Below are positions 54,717 through 63,023 of a DNA stretch of 64,000 bases, in pieces. This DNA comes from Paraburkholderia panacisoli (GTDB lineage: Bacteria; Pseudomonadota; Gammaproteobacteria; Burkholderiales; Burkholderiaceae): contig NZ_VTUZ01000002.1 of the NCBI RefSeq assembly GCF_008369935.1, forward strand, positions 124,001 through 188,000, in the 5' to 3' direction. The notes under the pieces are model-generated. The model worked only from the letters and a program-made list of their open reading frames with translations. It searched no databases and was not told the origin of the DNA. The translations under genes and the position numbers were made by a program. Each line of letters starts with the position of its first letter. The first letter of the stretch is position 1.

Positions 54717-55803
54717 TTGCTTCTCCTTCGACGTAAGTCGCGGTCAACGCCAGTTCACGATCGAACACGACCACATCGGCCCACGCGCCGCGCGCGATCC
54801 GGCCGCGGTCCTCGAGACCGAGATAATCGGCGGCGTAGCGCGACAGACGGTTTGATACATCGGCGATCGGCAGGCCGATCGAGGCGAGATTGCGCAGCGC
54901 CTGATCCATCGTCAGGGTGCTGCCGGCGAGCGTGCCGTCGGCGAGACGCACGCCGCCCAGGCACTTCGTCACGTGCTGGCTGCCGAGGCGGTATTCGCCG
55001 TCGGGCATGCCGGTGGCCGAGGTGCTGTCCGTCACCACGTACAGGCGCGGGATCGCGCGCAAAGCCGCGCGGATCGCGCCCGGATGGACGTGCAACAAGT
55101 CGGGAATGATTTCGGCAAACTCGGCGTGCGCGAGCGCCGCGCCGACGAGCCCGGGATTGCGGTGATGCAGCGGCGACATCGCGTTGAACAGATGGGTGAA
55201 GCCGCACGCGCCGTGCTTGAGCGCGGCGACCGCGTCGTCGTAGGTGCCGAGCGAATGGCCGAGCTGCACGCGCACGCCGCGCGCGGCCATCGCGGAGATG
55301 ATCTCCATATGGCCGGCGATTTCCGGCGCCAGCGTGACCACGCGGATCGGCGCGATCGACAGATACTTCAGCACTTCGTCCATCACCGCCGAGACCGCCG
55401 CGTCGGGTTGCGCGCCGAGCTTGCCGGGGTTGATGTACGGCCCTTCCAGGTGCACGCCGAGCACGCGCGCGCCGCCTGGCGTGCGCACCTTGGCGTTCTT
55501 GCCCAGCCCGGCGACCACGTTCATCAGCTCGTCGCGCGGCGCGGTCATCGTGGTGGCGAGCAGGCTGGTCGTGCCGTAGCGCGCATGCGTGCGGGCGATG
55601 ACTTCGATCGCGTCGCCGGCTTCCATCACGTCGGAACCGCCGCCGCCATGCACGTGCAGATCGATGAAGCCGGGCAGGATGTACGGCGCGTCGTTGGTCG
55701 ACGGATCGACGCGTTCGCCGGTGAGCGCCGTGATACGGCCGTTTTCGTATTCGAGCGTGCCGTGAATCCACCCATCGGTGGTGAGTATGTTTCCGGTCAG
55801 CAT
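54700..55803 (-). CDS. nagA: N-acetylglucosamine-6-phosphate deacetylase
   Basis: A 367-residue amidohydrolase that deacetylates GlcNAc-6-P, the first intracellular step of GlcNAc use. The metal motif HxH is in GFIDLHVHGGGG, HLEGPYIN and LGHSLGTYDDA are conserved, and the catalytic Asp is in VTDSTSATGM. It is 113 nt downstream of nagR and overlaps nagB. Confidence 0.96.
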   Translation of the reverse strand: MLTGNILTTDGWIHGTLEYENGRITALTGERVDPSTNDAPYILPGFIDLHVHGGGGSDVMEAGDAIEVIARTHARYGTTSLLATTMTAPRDELMNVVAGLGKNAKVRTPGGARVLGVHLEGPYINPGKLGAQPDAAVSAVMDEVLKYLSIAPIRVVTLAPEIAGHMEIISAMAARGVRVQLGHSLGTYDDAVAALKHGACGFTHLFNAMSPLHHRNPGLVGAALAHAEFAEIIPDLLHVHPGAIRAALRAIPRLYVVTDSTSATGMPDGEYRLGSQHVTKCLGGVRLADGTLAGSTLTMDQALRNLASIGLPIADVSNRLSRYAADYLGLEDRGRIARGAWADVVVFDRELALTATYVEGEAIVEYA

Positions 55804-55916
55804 GAGTCTCTCTGATAAGACGTGATACGGGTGTGACTGAATTGCGCTCGCGGCGCCGCTTCTGCCGCTTCTGCCCTCTCTGTCGGTTGGCCGCGCGGCG
55901 AGGCCTGGCTCGCCAT

Positions 55917-56651
55917 TCAGGTGCGCAATTCAGCGACGAAGTCGTAGTAGTCGTCGCGGCAATAGGTGTCGGTCAGCTCGATTGCGCGCTGGTCGGCGCT
56001 GTAGCCGATACGGGTAATGACCAGCAACGCCGTGCGCGGTTCGATGTCCATCAACGAGGCGATCTCGCTCGACGCGTTGACCGCCCGGAAGTGCTGCAAC
56101 GCGCGCACGACGGCGGCGCCGCGTTGTTCCAGATAGCTGTAAAGCGATACGCCGATCGCCTGCGGGTCCGGCACGATCGCCGCCGGCAGCGCCGAATGCT
56201 CGACCGCCATGACGATGCCGTCCGCGCGCCGCAGGCGGCGCAGACTCGCGACTGCCGCGCCCGGCGAGAGCCCGAGGTGCACCAGTTCGTCGCGGTTGGC
56301 GGCGCGGATGGCGCGCTCCAGCCACACCGAATCCGGCCGGAAACCGCGCTGCTGCATCTTCTTCGTGAAACCGGTGAGCCGCGACAACGGATCTTCGACG
56401 CGCGGCGTGATGAAGCTGCCCGCGCCGCGCGCACGCCGGATCAAGCCCTGCTCGACCAGCAGTTCGATCGCCTTGCGCGCGGTGATGCGCGACACGCCGA
56501 TCGCATCCGACAGCGTGCGCTCCGACGGCAGCGCTTCGCCGGCCGACCATACGCCGCAATGGATCGCCGTCGCCAGATTGCGCGCAAGCTGCAAATAGAG
56601 CGGCGTGACGTTGCGGGCGTCAGGCATCAGTGCGGACCAGCGAGTTTCCAT
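55917..56651 (-). CDS. nagR: GntR/HutC-family regulator of the nag operon
   Basis: A 244-residue repressor with an N-terminal winged HTH (about residues 18-85; SERTLSDAIGVSRITARKAI) and a C-terminal UTRA effector domain (about 100-240). HutC-type regulators next to nag genes respond to GlcNAc-6-P or GlcN-6-P. It is the first gene of the minus-strand nag set, behind a sigma-70 promoter that carries repeated ACTGGTATTA elements. Confidence 0.92.
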   Translation of the reverse strand: METRWSALMPDARNVTPLYLQLARNLATAIHCGVWSAGEALPSERTLSDAIGVSRITARKAIELLVEQGLIRRARGAGSFITPRVEDPLSRLTGFTKKMQQRGFRPDSVWLERAIRAANRDELVHLGLSPGAAVASLRRLRRADGIVMAVEHSALPAAIVPDPQAIGVSLYSYLEQRGAAVVRALQHFRAVNASSEIASLMDIEPRTALLVITRIGYSADQRAIELTDTYCRDDYYDFVAELRT

Positions 56652-56702
56652 GGGACTCCGGCGGCCGTCGAGAAGAGGTCGGCCTACGAAAAATGAGAGC
56701 CC

Positions 56703-56730
56703 ATTATATAACCAACATAATACCAGTCAA
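56703..56730 (-). promoter_or_regulatory. Sigma-70 promoter of nagR-nag operon
   Basis: On the minus strand, -35 TTGACT (56730-56725), 16-bp spacer, -10 TATAAT (56708-56703). The spacer contains ACTGGTATTATGTTGGT, so a repressor bound there would block RNA polymerase. Confidence 0.7.
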
Positions 56731-56752
56731 CCGATTGGTTCCATGCTGGTAT
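56710..56752. promoter_or_regulatory. Candidate NagR operator cluster
   Basis: Two nested dyads overlap the nag promoter: AACCAA (56710-56715) with TTGGTT (56735-56740), and ATACCAG (56720-56726) with CTGGTAT (56746-56752). The ten-mer TAATACCAGT at 56718-56727 recurs exactly at 56922-56931, 204 bp away, near the divergent gene. Assignment to NagR is inferred from position. Confidence 0.5.
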
Positions 56753-56957
56753 GACGAGGTTCAAAGCCTTGCGGGATAAGGCTCCCGAGGCTGCGAGGGG
56801 GCTGCGCGGACGGTATTTCCGCGCTAAGGATTTACCCGTACTGGGCTCCGTCGAGCGTACCGGCGTGTGTCGCAGTGCTTCTTCTGGCGACCGTCCGGGA
56901 GCATCCGCAAACGTACCTTTTTAATACCAGTTAGCTGAGGTGCTTGCCGGCGTGGCT

Positions 56958-56985
56958 TTGTTATCCACAGGCGTTCCCATATAGT
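56958..56985 (+). promoter_or_regulatory. Sigma-70 promoter of the MarR-GNAT gene
   Basis: -35 TTGTTA (56958-56963), 16-bp spacer, -10 TATAGT (56980-56985). An upstream GTG that could start the ORF (56984) lies inside the -10 box, so the true start is downstream. Confidence 0.6.
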
Positions 56986-57025
56986 GCGGATACCAAGACA
57001 TAAAAATTCCCCGGGGGACCAGCAT

Positions 57026-57952
57026 TTGACTGATTCCGAGGCGCTGCGACGCGCTCAGGCCGTCCGCCATTTCAACCGTTTCTACGTGCAGCACATTGCC
57101 GCACTGCATGAGCATCTGGCGAAGAGCGCGTTCTCGCTGACCGAAGTGCGCGTGCTGCACGAACTCTCCCGCGCACGTGCACAAACAGCCTCGGCGCTTG
57201 GCCGCACCCTCGGTCTCGACAGCGGCTATCTGAGCCGCCTGCTGACCAGTTTCGAACGGCGCGACCTGATCACGCGCCGGCCGTCCGACTGGGACGGACG
57301 CCAGTCGCTGATCGCCCTCACCGCCGCCGGTCACGCGGCCTATGAGCCGCTCGATAGCGCCGCCATCGATGAAGTGCTGGCCGTGCTCGACGGCCTGAGC
57401 GCGCTTTCCCAGCAACAGCTGATCGCCGCGATGAAGCTGATCGAGCGGCTGCTCGGCGACACGCCGAACCACGAACTCGTAATACTGCGCCAGCCGCGCG
57501 CCGGCGAGTGCGGCTGGCTAGTGCATCGGCAGGCGCAGTGGTTCGCCGCGGAATACGGCTGGGATCGATCGTTCGAGGGATTGCTGGCGCGCGTCGTCGC
57601 CGACTACACGCAGCGCAACGATGCGCTGCGCGAGATGTGCTGGGTCGCGGAGCAGGACGGCATGGTGGTGGGTTCGGCGTGCATCGTCGGAGTATCGACG
57701 ACGATGGCGGGGGTGCGCCTGCTGTGGGTCGAGCCGGATATGCAGCGCCTGGGCATCGGCACGCAATTGCTCAGCGAATGCGTGCGGTTCGCGCGGCGCG
57801 CGGGCTATACGAAGCTCACGCTGACAACCGCCAGCACGCTCGCACAACCGCGGCGGCTCTGCGAGCGCGCCGGCTTCAGGCTTGCCGGCACGGCGGCCTT
57901 GCGCCGCTTCGGCCAGGATCTGACGATCGAGAGGTGGGAACTGGAGTTGTAG
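57026..57952 (+). CDS. MarR-type regulator fused to GNAT acetyltransferase
   Basis: A 308-residue fusion. The N-terminal MarR winged-helix domain (about residues 5-145; SALGRTLGLDSGYLSRLLTS) is followed by a GNAT domain (about 150-305) with the acetyl-CoA loop in VEPDMQRLGIGTQLL. The start is taken as TTG 57026, preceded by GGGGGA eight nt upstream and 41 nt after the -10 box. Such fusions are common in Burkholderia; effector and substrate are unknown. Confidence 0.83.
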   Translation: MTDSEALRRAQAVRHFNRFYVQHIAALHEHLAKSAFSLTEVRVLHELSRARAQTASALGRTLGLDSGYLSRLLTSFERRDLITRRPSDWDGRQSLIALTAAGHAAYEPLDSAAIDEVLAVLDGLSALSQQQLIAAMKLIERLLGDTPNHELVILRQPRAGECGWLVHRQAQWFAAEYGWDRSFEGLLARVVADYTQRNDALREMCWVAEQDGMVVGSACIVGVSTTMAGVRLLWVEPDMQRLGIGTQLLSECVRFARRAGYTKLTLTTASTLAQPRRLCERAGFRLAGTAALRRFGQDLTIERWELEL

Positions 57953-58003
57953 CGGCAGGCGCGGCGTCCCTGCGGCCGCACGCGCCTGGCTGGGATTCGT
58001 CGC

Positions 58004-58816
58004 TTAGAACGACGGCACCATCGAACCCTTGAACTGGGTCTTGATGAATTGGCGCACGTCTTCCGACTGGTAAGCCGCGACCAGCTTCTTGACCCACGGC
58101 TTGTCCTTGTCCTGTGCGCGCACGGCGATCAGGTTCGCGTACGGGCTGTGGATGTCTTCCAGCGCGATCGCATCCCTGGTCGGCTGCAGGCCGGCGGCCA
58201 GCGCGAAATTCGTGTTGATCACGGCGGCGTCGACATCCGACAGCGAACGCGGCAGTTGCGCGGCGTCGAGTTCGACGAACTTGATCTTCTTCGGATTTTC
58301 GGCGATGTCGAGCGGCGTGGCGTTATTGCCGCCGGTGCCCGCGCCAGCCTTCAGCTTGATCAGACCCTGCGCCTGCAGCAACAACAACGCGCGGTTTTCG
58401 TTCGACGGATCGTTCGGCACCGCGACCTTCGCACCCTGCTGCAGATCCTTCAGCGACTTCAGCTTTTTCGAGTAGATGCCGAGCGGCGAGATGTACGTGA
58501 GGCCGGCATTGACGAGCTTGTAGCCGCGCTGCTTGATCTGGCTATCGAGGTACGGCTGGTGCTGGAAGCTGTTCGCGTCGAGGTCGCCTGCGTCGAGGGC
58601 GGCGTTCGGCTGCACGTAGTCGTTGAATTCGACGACCTTCACGTTCAGGCCTTCACGCTTCGCCACTTTCGTGACCACCTCCCAGATTTGCGCATCCGGG
58701 CCGCCGATGGTGCCGACCTTGATGACTTTGTCGTCGGCGTGCGCACCGAAGCTGGTCAGGATCGCCGCGCCGGCGACCACTGCGGAGAGGGCTTTGAGGA
58801 TGTTTCCGCGCTGCAT
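58004..58816 (-). CDS. metQ: MetQ/NlpA family ABC substrate-binding protein
   Basis: A 270-residue periplasmic binding protein of the MetQ (NlpA) family, with core motifs VGTIGGPDAQIWEVV, FNDYVQPNAALDAGDLDANSFQH and NDPSNENRALLLLQ. The signal peptide ends at AHA-DD, with no lipobox Cys, unlike lipid-anchored E. coli MetQ. metN and metI are not in this window. The ligand is probably methionine or a related amino acid. Confidence 0.9.
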   Translation of the reverse strand: MQRGNILKALSAVVAGAAILTSFGAHADDKVIKVGTIGGPDAQIWEVVTKVAKREGLNVKVVEFNDYVQPNAALDAGDLDANSFQHQPYLDSQIKQRGYKLVNAGLTYISPLGIYSKKLKSLKDLQQGAKVAVPNDPSNENRALLLLQAQGLIKLKAGAGTGGNNATPLDIAENPKKIKFVELDAAQLPRSLSDVDAAVINTNFALAAGLQPTRDAIALEDIHSPYANLIAVRAQDKDKPWVKKLVAAYQSEDVRQFIKTQFKGSMVPSF

Positions 58817-58924
58817 GTAATTCTCGCTGTTTCTAATTCGATTCTCTGATCGGTGTCAGATCCGGGGAGCCGGCTGCGGCACGCGCGAATGCGAGTGCGC
58901 CGCCAACTGGACCCTAAATGGTCT

Positions 58925-58972
58925 CATATGCGCAGCAAGATGGGAAATACCACGATCGCATATGGATATGCG
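58925..58972. repeat. Repeated CATATGCG elements upstream of metQ
   Basis: CATATGCG (58925-58932) is followed by the palindrome CGCATAT-GG-ATATGCG (58957-58972). They lie 109-156 bp upstream of metQ and could be regulator half-sites. Confidence 0.4.
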
Positions 58973-59027
58973 TATGAAGCGGCTCGGGACCGCGTGCGGG
59001 ACTACCGGCACGCGGTCGGCGGGGAGG

Positions 59028-60833
59028 TTAGAAGGTGGTCCAGTCGCTGTCGGCGGCGATGGGGGCGGCTGTCGTGCGGGCGGACCTTGTCGCGTCGGCA
59101 GGGGTGCGCGCCGCCACGGGCCTCGTGCTCGCCGCTGCTGCCTGAGGCGCAGACAGCTTCGGTTCGGTGCGTGCCGACGCTTTGGGCTGAGCCGCCGCGC
59201 CGCTCTCCCGTGACGCGGCCGGTTGCGCCGCCGGCGCCGCTCGGCGCGCCGTCCCGGCAACAGCGCGCTCGCTCGCGGTGGCCGCGCCATTCACGCGAAA
59301 CGCGCTCACCGTGTCGCGCAACCGCCCGGCCTGATCCTGCAGCGAAGCCGCCGCGGCTGTCGCCTGCTCGACCAGCGCGGCGTTCTGCTGCGTCACTTCG
59401 TCCATCTGCGTGACCGCGCGGCCCACCTGCGAGATGCCGCTGCTCTGCTCCTCCGACGCCGCCGCGATTTCACCCATGATGTCGGTGACGCGCTGCACCG
59501 CCTGCAGAATCTCGCCCATCGTCGCGCCGGCCTGCTGGACCAGCGTCGAGCCGTTGTGCACGCGCTCGACCGATGCGCTGATCAACAGCTTGATCTCCTT
59601 GGCCGCCGTCGCCGAACGCTGCGCGAGGCTGCGCACCTCGCCCGCGACGACCGCGAAACCGCGCCCCTGCTCGCCGGCGCGGGCGGCTTCCACCGCCGCG
59701 TTCAGCGCAAGAATATTGGTCTGGAACGCGATCCCTTCGATCACGCCGATGATGTCCGCGATCTGCCGCGAGCTATCGTTGATCTCACCCATCGTGCCGA
59801 TCACGCGGCTCACCACGTCGTTGCCGCGGGTCGCGATTTCGGACGCGTTGTGCGCGAGCCCGCTCGCCTGACGCGCGTTGTCGGCGTTCTGCTTGACGGT
59901 CGCGGTCAGCTCTTCCATGCTCGCCGCGGTCTCCTGCAGCGACGCCGCCTGCTGCTCGGTTCGTTGCGACAGATCGCCATTGCCGGCGGCAATCTGCTGG
60001 GTCGCCGACGCGATCGATTCCGCCGAGCGCCGGATCTCGCCGATCGTGCGCTGCAAACGGCTCTGCATCGCATTCATCGCGGCCATCATGCTGGTCGTGT
60101 CCTGCGGACGCACCTCGACCGCTTGCGTCAGGTCGCCCTGCGCGATGCTGGCCGCGAGCCGCGCCGCCTGCTCCGGCTCGCCGCCGAGACTCGCGCGCAC
60201 GTTGCGGATGATCAGCACCATCGCCAGCGAAACAACCACGCCGATCACCAGCACGACGATGAGATGGCCGAGCAGCGTTTCGTAGTACACCGTGTCGATG
60301 TCCTTGATGAACACGCCACTCGTGATATTCCAGTCCCACGGCGCGAAACGCACCACGTAGCTGATTTTCGGCACCGCCGTTTCGCTGTGCGGCAGACGTC
60401 CGCGATACTCCGCGAAACCGCGTCCGCTCGCCTTGGCCGCGTCGACGATCGCCACGTACAGCAGCTTGCCGTCCGGGTCCTTGAAATCGCCGACCGGCTT
60501 GCCGGCCATTTGCGGCAGCGTCGGATGCATCAGCACGACCGGCTTCGAATCCATCACGAACAGGTAACCCGACTCGCCGTAGCGCATCGTGGCAAGACGT
60601 GCGAGCGCTTCACGCTGCGCGTCGGCCTCGCTCATCTTGCCGCCCTGCGATAGCGCGTAGTAGCCGCTCACGACGCCCTGCGCCGCCTCGACGAGGTTCA
60701 CCATGCCCGCCTTGCGCTCGGCCAGCATCGTGCTGCGCGTTTCGACCGCGCTCCACAGCCCGACGCCAAGCAGCCCCAGCCATACGAGCGCGAGCGACAG
60801 CCACAGTTTGCGATTCAAACTCATCCTGCTCAT
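59028..60833 (-). CDS. Methyl-accepting chemotaxis protein with single Cache domain
   Basis: A 601-residue chemoreceptor: TM1 (about residues 12-30), periplasmic single Cache domain (about 35-190; [25 protein letters not shown]), TM2, HAMP, and a methyl-accepting signalling domain with the hairpin tip [20 protein letters not shown]. The C-terminus ends DWTTF, matching the xWxxF pentapeptide that tethers CheR/CheB. ATG 60833 is preferred; the frame opens further upstream without family-like sequence. The ligand is unknown. Confidence 0.93.
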   Translation of the reverse strand: MSRMSLNRKLWLSLALVWLGLLGVGLWSAVETRSTMLAERKAGMVNLVEAAQGVVSGYYALSQGGKMSEADAQREALARLATMRYGESGYLFVMDSKPVVLMHPTLPQMAGKPVGDFKDPDGKLLYVAIVDAAKASGRGFAEYRGRLPHSETAVPKISYVVRFAPWDWNITSGVFIKDIDTVYYETLLGHLIVVLVIGVVVSLAMVLIIRNVRASLGGEPEQAARLAASIAQGDLTQAVEVRPQDTTSMMAAMNAMQSRLQRTIGEIRRSAESIASATQQIAAGNGDLSQRTEQQAASLQETAASMEELTATVKQNADNARQASGLAHNASEIATRGNDVVSRVIGTMGEINDSSRQIADIIGVIEGIAFQTNILALNAAVEAARAGEQGRGFAVVAGEVRSLAQRSATAAKEIKLLISASVERVHNGSTLVQQAGATMGEILQAVQRVTDIMGEIAAASEEQSSGISQVGRAVTQMDEVTQQNAALVEQATAAAASLQDQAGRLRDTVSAFRVNGAATASERAVAGTARRAAPAAQPAASRESGAAAQPKASARTEPKLSAPQAAAASTRPVAARTPADATRSARTTAAPIAADSDWTTF

Positions 60834-61103
60834 TGTTGTGGTCTCTCTCGTGTGATCCGTGTTCAGTTTGCGGCGCGAACTTGCAGCGTCGCGATCGGCG
60901 CAAACGATTGCCCTAGGTATATCGGCACGTCGCGAGATCAACTTGAGAAACACGGCAAGGAAACGGACTGCGTTGCACGGCGGCGGCTCGGGCTCGTCCT
61001 GATCGCGCACAACAAAGCGTCCGCTGCCTGATAATTCAAAGCCGTGGCCGTGCATGCGAGTGTGAAGTGCGCGCGGCCCATTCCATTGCCTGCGAGAACG
61101 CTC

Positions 61104-61394
61104 ATGTACGTGATCAACCTTATCTACACCGCATCGCTCGAACGCATCGACGACGCACTGGACGCGCATCGCGCGTTTCTGGCGAAGCAGTTCGAAGCGG
61201 GCGTGTTCGTGGCCGCCGGGCCGAAAGTGCCGCGCGACGGCGGCATCATTCTGGCGGTGCGCATCGAGCGCGAGAAGCTGGACCAGATCCTCGCCAGCGA
61301 TCCGTTCGCGCAGCAGCAGCTCGCGCGTTACGAAGTGACGGAGTTCAAGACGACGCGTCTCGCGCCCGGGCTGAATTTGCCGATGCCGGCTTGA
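61104..61394 (+). CDS. YciI family protein
   Basis: A 96-residue YciI-like protein (dimeric alpha-beta barrel fold) with the family's [24 protein letters not shown] core containing the conserved His and a later Asp (ASDPF). Function of the family is largely unknown. The start is ATG 61104 (MYVINLIY). It is divergent from the chemoreceptor gene with 270 bp between. Confidence 0.85.
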   Translation: MYVINLIYTASLERIDDALDAHRAFLAKQFEAGVFVAAGPKVPRDGGIILAVRIEREKLDQILASDPFAQQQLARYEVTEFKTTRLAPGLNLPMPA

Positions 61395-61444
61395 GGCCTG
61401 GTTGAGGCTGGTTGGGAGTTGATTACAGCGAGGGGATGTGAAAA

Positions 61445-61470
61445 CGGGCGCGTGCTCGGGTCACGCGCCC
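61445..61470 (-). terminator. Terminator after sco
   Basis: GGGCGCGTG (61446-61454) pairs with CACGCGCCC (61462-61470). On the minus strand the stem is followed by GTTTT, ending the cta-sco transcript. Confidence 0.75.
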
Positions 61471-61489
61471 CTGTCTAGTCTGCCGCGTA

Positions 61490-62107
61490 TCAGTCGAGCA
61501 GCAACTTGATATCGTGCACCCACGGCGTGGCGCCCTGGCCGTCACGCGCGAACAGACGCAGCTTGCCTTGCGTGTCGAACACATAGCTCGCCGCCGTGTG
61601 ATCCATCGTGTAGCTATCGGGCGTCTTGCCCGGCGCCTTCGCGTAGTAGACGCGGAAGTCTTTCGCGACCTTGGCGAGTTGAGCGTCATCGGCCGGACGC
61701 AAGCCGACGAAGGTCGGATTGAACGCCGGCACGTATTGCGCCAGCAAGGTCGGCGTGTCGCGTTCGGGATCGACGGTGACGAACAGCACCTGCACGCGCT
61801 TCGCGTCCTCCGGCCCGAGTTGCTGCAACGCCTGAGAAAGCTCTGCCATCGTGGTCGGACAGACATCCGGGCAATGCGTGTAGCCGAAGAACAGCACCAC
61901 GACTTTGCCTTTGTAATCCGCCATCGTGCGGATTTTGCCGGACGTATCGGGCAGCGAGAAGTCGCTCGCGAATTGCGTATTGCCGGTGATGTCGAGATTC
62001 TGGAACGCGGGCGGCTGCTTGCCGCAGCCCGCCGCCAGTACCGCGCCGCCAAGCGCGCAAGCAATCACAGCAGCACGCGCCGCGCGCGCGAAGCGGTTGT
62101 TGAACAT
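61490..62107 (-). CDS. SCO1/SenC family copper chaperone lipoprotein
   Basis: A 205-residue thioredoxin-fold protein with a lipobox (LAAGC, Cys near residue 28). The copper-binding CxxxC is in THCPDVCPT and the partner His in MDHTAASYVF. It delivers copper to the CuA site of cytochrome oxidase subunit II. It begins four nt after ctaB, so it belongs to the ctaA-ctaB-sco transcript. Confidence 0.95.
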   Translation of the reverse strand: MFNNRFARAARAAVIACALGGAVLAAGCGKQPPAFQNLDITGNTQFASDFSLPDTSGKIRTMADYKGKVVVLFFGYTHCPDVCPTTMAELSQALQQLGPEDAKRVQVLFVTVDPERDTPTLLAQYVPAFNPTFVGLRPADDAQLAKVAKDFRVYYAKAPGKTPDSYTMDHTAASYVFDTQGKLRLFARDGQGATPWVHDIKLLLD

Positions 62108-62111
62108 GGTG

Positions 62112-63017
62112 TTACGCGCCGATCAGGACGCGCGCATAGTGGTCGATCAGCAGCGCGGCGAACAGCAGCGACAGGTACACGATCGAGTAACGGAAGGTTC
62201 TGCGCGCCAGATCATCTGAGTACTCCCGATAGATCTTCCACGCATACGCGAGAAACACGGCACCCAGCAACACCGCGGCCGCGAGATAGACCACGCCGCT
62301 CATCCCGGAGATGAACGGCATCAGCGTGACCGCGAACAGGATGATCGTGTACAGCAGGATATGCAGACGCGTGTATTTCTCGCCGTGCGTGTTCGGCAGC
62401 ATCGGCAGACCGGCGTTTTCGTAGTCTTTGCGGCGATACAGCGCGAGCGCCCAGAAATGCGGCGGCGTCCACACGAAGATGATCAGCACCAGAATCCAGG
62501 CGTCACCCGGCACGTGGCCGGTGACCGCGGCCCAGCCGAGTGCCGGCGGCATTGCGCCCGACGCGCCGCCGATCACGATGTTCTGCGGCGTGGCCGGCTT
62601 GAGCAGCAGCGTATAGATGACCGCATAGCCGACGAAGGTGGCTACCGTCAGCCACATGGTCAGCGGGTTGGCGAACGTGTAAAGCGTCCCCATGCCGAGG
62701 CCGCCGAGCACCGCCGAAAACAGCAGAATCTGCGCGGTGGTGATCTCGCCGCGAGCAGACGGCCGCCACGAAGTGCGGCGCATTTTCGCGTCGATTTTCT
62801 GTTCGACGAGGCAATTGATGGCGAATGCCGCGCCGGCCAGCAGCCAGATGCCGACGGTACCGCCGATCAGCACCGTCCACGGCACCATGCCGGGCGTCGA
62901 CAGGAACATGCCGATGACGGCGCAGAACACGGCGAGTTGCGTGACGCGCGGCTTCGTCAGGGCGATGTACTGGGAGACCCGGCTACCGGGTGTTTGGGAG
63001 AGTGTTGTGCTGTCCAT
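62112..63017 (-). CDS. ctaB: Protoheme IX farnesyltransferase (heme O synthase)
   Basis: A 301-residue UbiA-superfamily prenyltransferase with about nine TM segments. The first acidic motif region is [19 protein letters not shown], and the second loop has [15 protein letters not shown]. It converts heme B to heme O for terminal oxidases. It lies between ctaA and sco with gaps of a few nt. Confidence 0.97.
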   Translation of the reverse strand: MDSTTLSQTPGSRVSQYIALTKPRVTQLAVFCAVIGMFLSTPGMVPWTVLIGGTVGIWLLAGAAFAINCLVEQKIDAKMRRTSWRPSARGEITTAQILLFSAVLGGLGMGTLYTFANPLTMWLTVATFVGYAVIYTLLLKPATPQNIVIGGASGAMPPALGWAAVTGHVPGDAWILVLIIFVWTPPHFWALALYRRKDYENAGLPMLPNTHGEKYTRLHILLYTIILFAVTLMPFISGMSGVVYLAAAVLLGAVFLAYAWKIYREYSDDLARRTFRYSIVYLSLLFAALLIDHYARVLIGA

Positions 63018-63023
63018 GTGGAG

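Larger units (their letters stand above)
56652..57025. other. Divergent region nagR / MarR-GNAT gene
   Basis: This 374-bp stretch contains the nag promoter and operators, the second TAATACCAGT copy (56922-56931), and the plus-strand promoter at 56958-56985. No gene is seen. Confidence 0.6.

Noticed and set aside
58817..59027. SAM riboswitch ahead of metQ
   Set aside because: No SAM-riboswitch core motifs; only short palindromic half-sites are visible.
60834..61169. N-terminal extension of the chemoreceptor
   Set aside because: The first TM segment begins after ATG 60833; the upstream residues are not receptor-like and overlap the yciI start.
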